Shown here in pieces: positions 4,986-7,227 of a stretch of DNA of 7,227 nt. The stretch spans positions 1 through 7,227 of the forward strand of contig CAZIKQ010000069.1 in assembly GCA_964540025.1 (NCBI GenBank). Reading direction: 5' to 3'. Below the pieces are notes generated by a model, which was not told where the DNA came from, searched no databases, and saw only the letters and a list, made by a program, of their open reading frames with translations. Source of the stretch: RGIG250 sp964540025 (lineage in GTDB: Bacteria > Bacillota > Negativicutes > Selenomonadales > Selenomonadaceae). Position 1 is the first letter of the stretch; each line of letters starts with the position of its first letter. Both the position numbers and the translations under genes were made by a program.

Positions 4986-6956
4986 TTACACTGCCCCGGC
5001 CGTTTTCCCCCGCCGGAGGAGCTGATAAACCAGCACCAGTCCGAAGCAGCCAAAGCCGATGGCGTCCGTCAGGGTTTCGGCGTAAAGCAGCAGGGGGCAG
5101 GCCGCCGCCAGCAGGAGCCGCTCGGGGACACCGGCGCTTTTTATGACCCAGCCCTCCAGAGCCGCCACCAGAGCGATCGTTCCCAGCGAGGCGGTGAACA
5201 CCGCCCAGGCAGTCTGCGCCAGGGCCGCCGTTTTATCTACCCCGATCAGCAGGATGGGATTATTCAGGAAGAAGAAGGGAATGATAAAGCCAATGAGGCC
5301 CAGCCGCACCGCCCAGATTCCCGTCCGGGTCTGATCGCTGCCGGCAATGCCCGCCGCCACGTAGGCGCTCATGGCCACCGGGGGAGTGATGTTGGAAAGG
5401 CAGGCGTAAATCAGGCAGAAAAGGTGGGCGGTGATGGGCAGGGTGCCGGACTCGATGAGGACGGGAACCGCCACCGCCTGAACGATAACGTAGGCCGCCA
5501 CCCCGGGGACCCCCATCCCCAGGATGGTGGACATGATCATCACCAGCAGCCCCGTCAGGTAAATATTGTTGTTCTCCACGACGGAAAGGATCAGGTAGCC
5601 CATGTTGAGACCGATGGAGGAAAGGGTAACGGTGCCGATGATCACGCCGATGACCACGCAGCACACCCCCACGCTGATGGCGGAGCGGGCTCCCTCCACG
5701 GCGGCGGCAACGATTTTGTCCAGCCCCATCCTGGTGTCTTTCCGGAGCCAGCTGGCGGCCACCGTGGCAAAGATGCTCACCACGGCGCTGAAGAGGGGCG
5801 TGTATCCAGCAAACATGAGCCCTAAGAGGCACACCAGCGGAATCACCAGATGGCCCTGCTTTTTCAAAACCTTTGAGGCTTCCGGGATATTTTCTTTGGC
5901 CAGCCCCGACAGCCCCAGGCGCTTCGCCTCAAAGTGAACGGAGAACAACAGCCCCAGATAGTAGAGGAAAGCGGGAACAAAAGCCGCCAGCATCACCGCC
6001 GTATAGCTGATGCTCAAAAACTCCGCCATGACGAAGCCCACCGCCCCCATGATGGGCGGGCAGAACTGGCCGCCGGTGGAGGCCACCGCCTCCACGGCTC
6101 CGGCAAATTCCTTCCTGTACCCGGCCCGCTTCATGAGGGGGATGGTGATGGTGCCGGTGGTGGCCACGTTGGCGATGGCGGAGCCGTTTATCATGCCCAA
6201 AAGCGCCGACGCCACCACGGCCACCTTCGCCGGACCGCCGGAGGTCCGCCCCACCAGCGTCAGGGAAAAGTCGTTGATAAAATCCGAGAAGCCGCTGTGC
6301 TTCAGGAAGGCCCCGAAGACCACGAACATGAAAATGTAGGTGGCGGACACGCCGATTCCGGTTCCCAGGATACCTTGCGTCCCCCAGAACTGGGTGATCA
6401 GCACCCGCTTCAGGGTAAAGCCGTTGTGCCCCAAAAGCCCCGGCAGGTATTCCCCAAACCAGTTGTAGCCCAGAAAGACCAGCGCCAGGACCATCAGGTT
6501 CCCCGACGCCCGCCGGGCCGCTTCAAAGACCAGCAGCAGACCCGCCGCCGCGATCCAGAGCTCCGGCTCGCTGACCCTGCCCCCCGTGGCGGCGATCTGA
6601 CTGTAGTTTACGATAAGGTAGCCGAAGGCGCCGATGGTCAGGAGGATACAGGCAACGTCCCATACCGGGGGCAGTCTCCGCACCCGCTTCTCCTTTTTGT
6701 AAGTCGGAAAGAGCAGGAAGGTAAAGACCAGCAGGAAGATACAGTGAAAGGCCCGCAGGTTGATGGCGCTGATGGATCCGATGGTGGTGAAGTAGAGCTG
6801 GAACACCGTCCACAGGCAGAGCATACCGGTGATGAGCTTTCCCATGGGCCCCGTATAAGTCCGCATCCGGGCGTCGGCTTCCTTCTCCTCCAGCATTTCC
6901 TGAGCCCTTTTCTCAAGAGCTGCCTCCGCCGTCAGCTTTTCTCGATTCTCTGACAA
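4986..6956 (-). CDS. TRAP transporter permease, fused 4TM/12TM type
   Basis: A 656-residue inner-membrane protein joining the small and large membrane subunits of a TRAP transporter in one chain, the form that accompanies TAXI receptors. After a charged cytoplasmic N-terminus (about 1-37) come hydrophobic segments of the small-subunit-like part (about 40-170), then the DctM-like transport domain. Conserved-looking loops include NVATTGTITIPLMKRAGY (263-280), ASTGGQFCPPIMG (292-304), GMGVPGVAAYVIVQ (480-493) and SNITPPVAMSAYVAAGIAG (521-539). Uptake is driven by a sodium or proton gradient rather than ATP. The start is likely TTG at 6956, with GAGG 8 bases upstream; a GTG three codons earlier (6965) overlaps that site and would leave no room for it, and the first ATG is 20 codons further in without a site. 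The receptor gene follows downstream. The substrate is unknown. Confidence 0.93.
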   Translation of the reverse strand: MSENREKLTAEAALEKRAQEMLEEKEADARMRTYTGPMGKLITGMLCLWTVFQLYFTTIGSISAINLRAFHCIFLLVFTFLLFPTYKKEKRVRRLPPVWDVACILLTIGAFGYLIVNYSQIAATGGRVSEPELWIAAAGLLLVFEAARRASGNLMVLALVFLGYNWFGEYLPGLLGHNGFTLKRVLITQFWGTQGILGTGIGVSATYIFMFVVFGAFLKHSGFSDFINDFSLTLVGRTSGGPAKVAVVASALLGMINGSAIANVATTGTITIPLMKRAGYRKEFAGAVEAVASTGGQFCPPIMGAVGFVMAEFLSISYTAVMLAAFVPAFLYYLGLLFSVHFEAKRLGLSGLAKENIPEASKVLKKQGHLVIPLVCLLGLMFAGYTPLFSAVVSIFATVAASWLRKDTRMGLDKIVAAAVEGARSAISVGVCCVVIGVIIGTVTLSSIGLNMGYLILSVVENNNIYLTGLLVMIMSTILGMGVPGVAAYVIVQAVAVPVLIESGTLPITAHLFCLIYACLSNITPPVAMSAYVAAGIAGSDQTRTGIWAVRLGLIGFIIPFFFLNNPILLIGVDKTAALAQTAWAVFTASLGTIALVAALEGWVIKSAGVPERLLLAAACPLLLYAETLTDAIGFGCFGLVLVYQLLRRGKTAGAV

Positions 6957-6964
6957 ATAACACA

Positions 6965-6968
6965 CCTC
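6965..6968 (-). promoter_or_regulatory. Ribosome binding site favouring a TTG start for the permease
   Basis: GAGG on the minus strand (within ATGAGGTG), 8 bases before the TTG at 6956. It overlaps the alternative GTG at 6963-6965, which therefore cannot use it. A weak site paired with a TTG start would keep permease synthesis low. Confidence 0.5.
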
Positions 6969-6981
6969 ATACTTCTATGTA

Positions 6982-7008
6982 TTGCCCCTCCAGCACAGGA
7001 CAGGGCAA
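6982..7008 (-). other. Short hairpin in the permease mRNA leader
   Basis: TTGCCC (6982-6987) and GGGCAA (7003-7008) form a 6-bp stem with a 15-base loop, between the predicted transcription start and the ribosome binding site. It could affect mRNA stability or translation, but so short a stem may be chance. Confidence 0.3.
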
Positions 7009-7025
7009 CGAAATCTTTTCCAGAC

Positions 7026-7055
7026 ATTATACAGCAATAAGCAAAATAAACGCAA
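7026..7055 (-). promoter_or_regulatory. Promoter of the TRAP transporter operon
   Basis: On the minus strand a perfect TATAAT (7026-7031) has TTGCGT (7050-7055) upstream with an 18-base spacing, in an AT-rich stretch. Predicted transcription starts near 7019 and gives a leader of about 63 bases before the TTG start. No operator or riboswitch is recognised. Confidence 0.65.
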
Positions 7056-7096
7056 TGACTTTTGCGAACCGTCGCTTCCTAATCAGGATTTCCTCA

Positions 7097-7125
7097 TTGT
7101 CCACTATTATGATTTATGATATAAT
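7097..7125 (+). promoter_or_regulatory. Plus-strand promoter-like sequence pointing out of the window
   Basis: TTGTCC (7097-7102), exactly 17 bases, then a perfect TATAAT (7120-7125). Predicted transcription starts near 7132, inside a small inverted repeat GTAAA/TTTAC (7133-7137, 7144-7148) that could be an operator. It is divergent from the transporter promoter about 45 bases away. No plus-strand gene begins before the window ends, so its target would lie beyond 7227. AT-rich spacers produce such matches by chance. Confidence 0.45.
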
Positions 7126-7155
7126 CAATTATGTAAAAGTGTATTTACCCCCAAA

Positions 7156-7170
7156 CTCTCATGATGGGAG
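7156..7170. other. Small palindrome CTCTCATGATGGGAG
   Basis: A 15-base near-palindrome (7 pairs around a central G, one of them G-T) between the plus-strand promoter-like sequence and the edge repeat. It could be a protein-binding site or a small hairpin in a plus-strand transcript; nothing else supports a role. Confidence 0.25.
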
Positions 7171-7182
7171 CAACAGCAAAAG

Positions 7183-7227
7183 CCTCCCCTGTAGGGGAGG
7201 TGGCACCAAAGGTGCCGGAGGGGTGAC
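7183..7227 (+). repeat. Dispersed GC-rich double-hairpin repeat (right edge, cut by window end)
   Basis: Two adjoining perfect hairpins, CCTCCCC-TGTA-GGGGAGG (7183-7200) and GGCACC-AAA-GGTGCC (7202-7216), followed by GGAGGGGTGAC to the window end. The last 33 bases align with 22-54 at the other edge in the same orientation. CTCCCC of the first hairpin could instead pair with GGGG of the tail, giving a three-arm fold. I recall similar intergenic repeats from Bacillota genomes, but name no family. Confidence 0.7.

Noticed and set aside
4859..5146. Small open frames across the foldback element at 4827-4966
   Set aside because: Palindromic sequence gives open frames on both strands; none has a convincing ribosome binding site or protein character.
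4971..6953. Two plus-strand open frames (4971-5825, 5934-6953) opposite the permease
   Set aside because: Both are Gly/His/Gln/Asp-rich, as expected for the antisense of hydrophobic membrane segments, and neither resembles a known protein.

Overview
The window looks like chromosomal DNA of a GC-rich anaerobic or fermentative member of the Bacillota, possibly a Negativicutes-type lineage. This is inferred from a RecD2-type helicase, a ComF-type phosphoribosyltransferase, a short tetrameric-type cytidine deaminase, a TAXI-type TRAP transporter, strong AGGAGG-like ribosome binding sites, GTG/TTG starts and GC-rich genes separated by AT-rich spacers. No 16S or other species marker is present, so the assignment is tentative. 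All five genes lie on the minus strand and are intact.

Read in the direction of transcription (right to left): positions 7227-6957 hold a dispersed hairpin repeat at the window edge, a plus-strand promoter-like sequence pointing out of the window, and a minus-strand promoter with a perfect TATAAT. That promoter drives a fused TRAP permease (6956-4986). Next is a 219-bp spacer with a long foldback element (4827-4966) and a second TATAAT, then the TAXI-family solute-binding lipoprotein (4766-3756), closed by a rho-independent terminator (3716-3685). Together permease and receptor make a complete secondary importer; its substrate cannot be read from the sequence.

The 346-bp gene-free stretch 3410-3755 holds that terminator, a second long foldback element (3525-3671), a TATAAT box for the next operon and a 7-bp tandem repeat in its leader. 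The second operon is recD2 (3409-1250), comF family (1201-518) and cdd (461-84), with 48- and 56-bp gaps: DNA helicase, phosphoribosyltransferase-like protein and pyrimidine salvage enzyme. Positions 1-83 contain only repeat remnants.

The most interesting signal is non-coding. The two foldback elements, in opposite orientation, align with each other. They share short, apparently unpaired core motifs (CGACTGAC, GCGAAG, CAGAG), while their helices differ by compensatory changes. An 11-base stretch at the very start of the window matches the same core and may be a third, truncated copy. A different GC-rich hairpin repeat occurs at both window edges in the same orientation, which suggests the window is a contig bounded by dispersed repeats.
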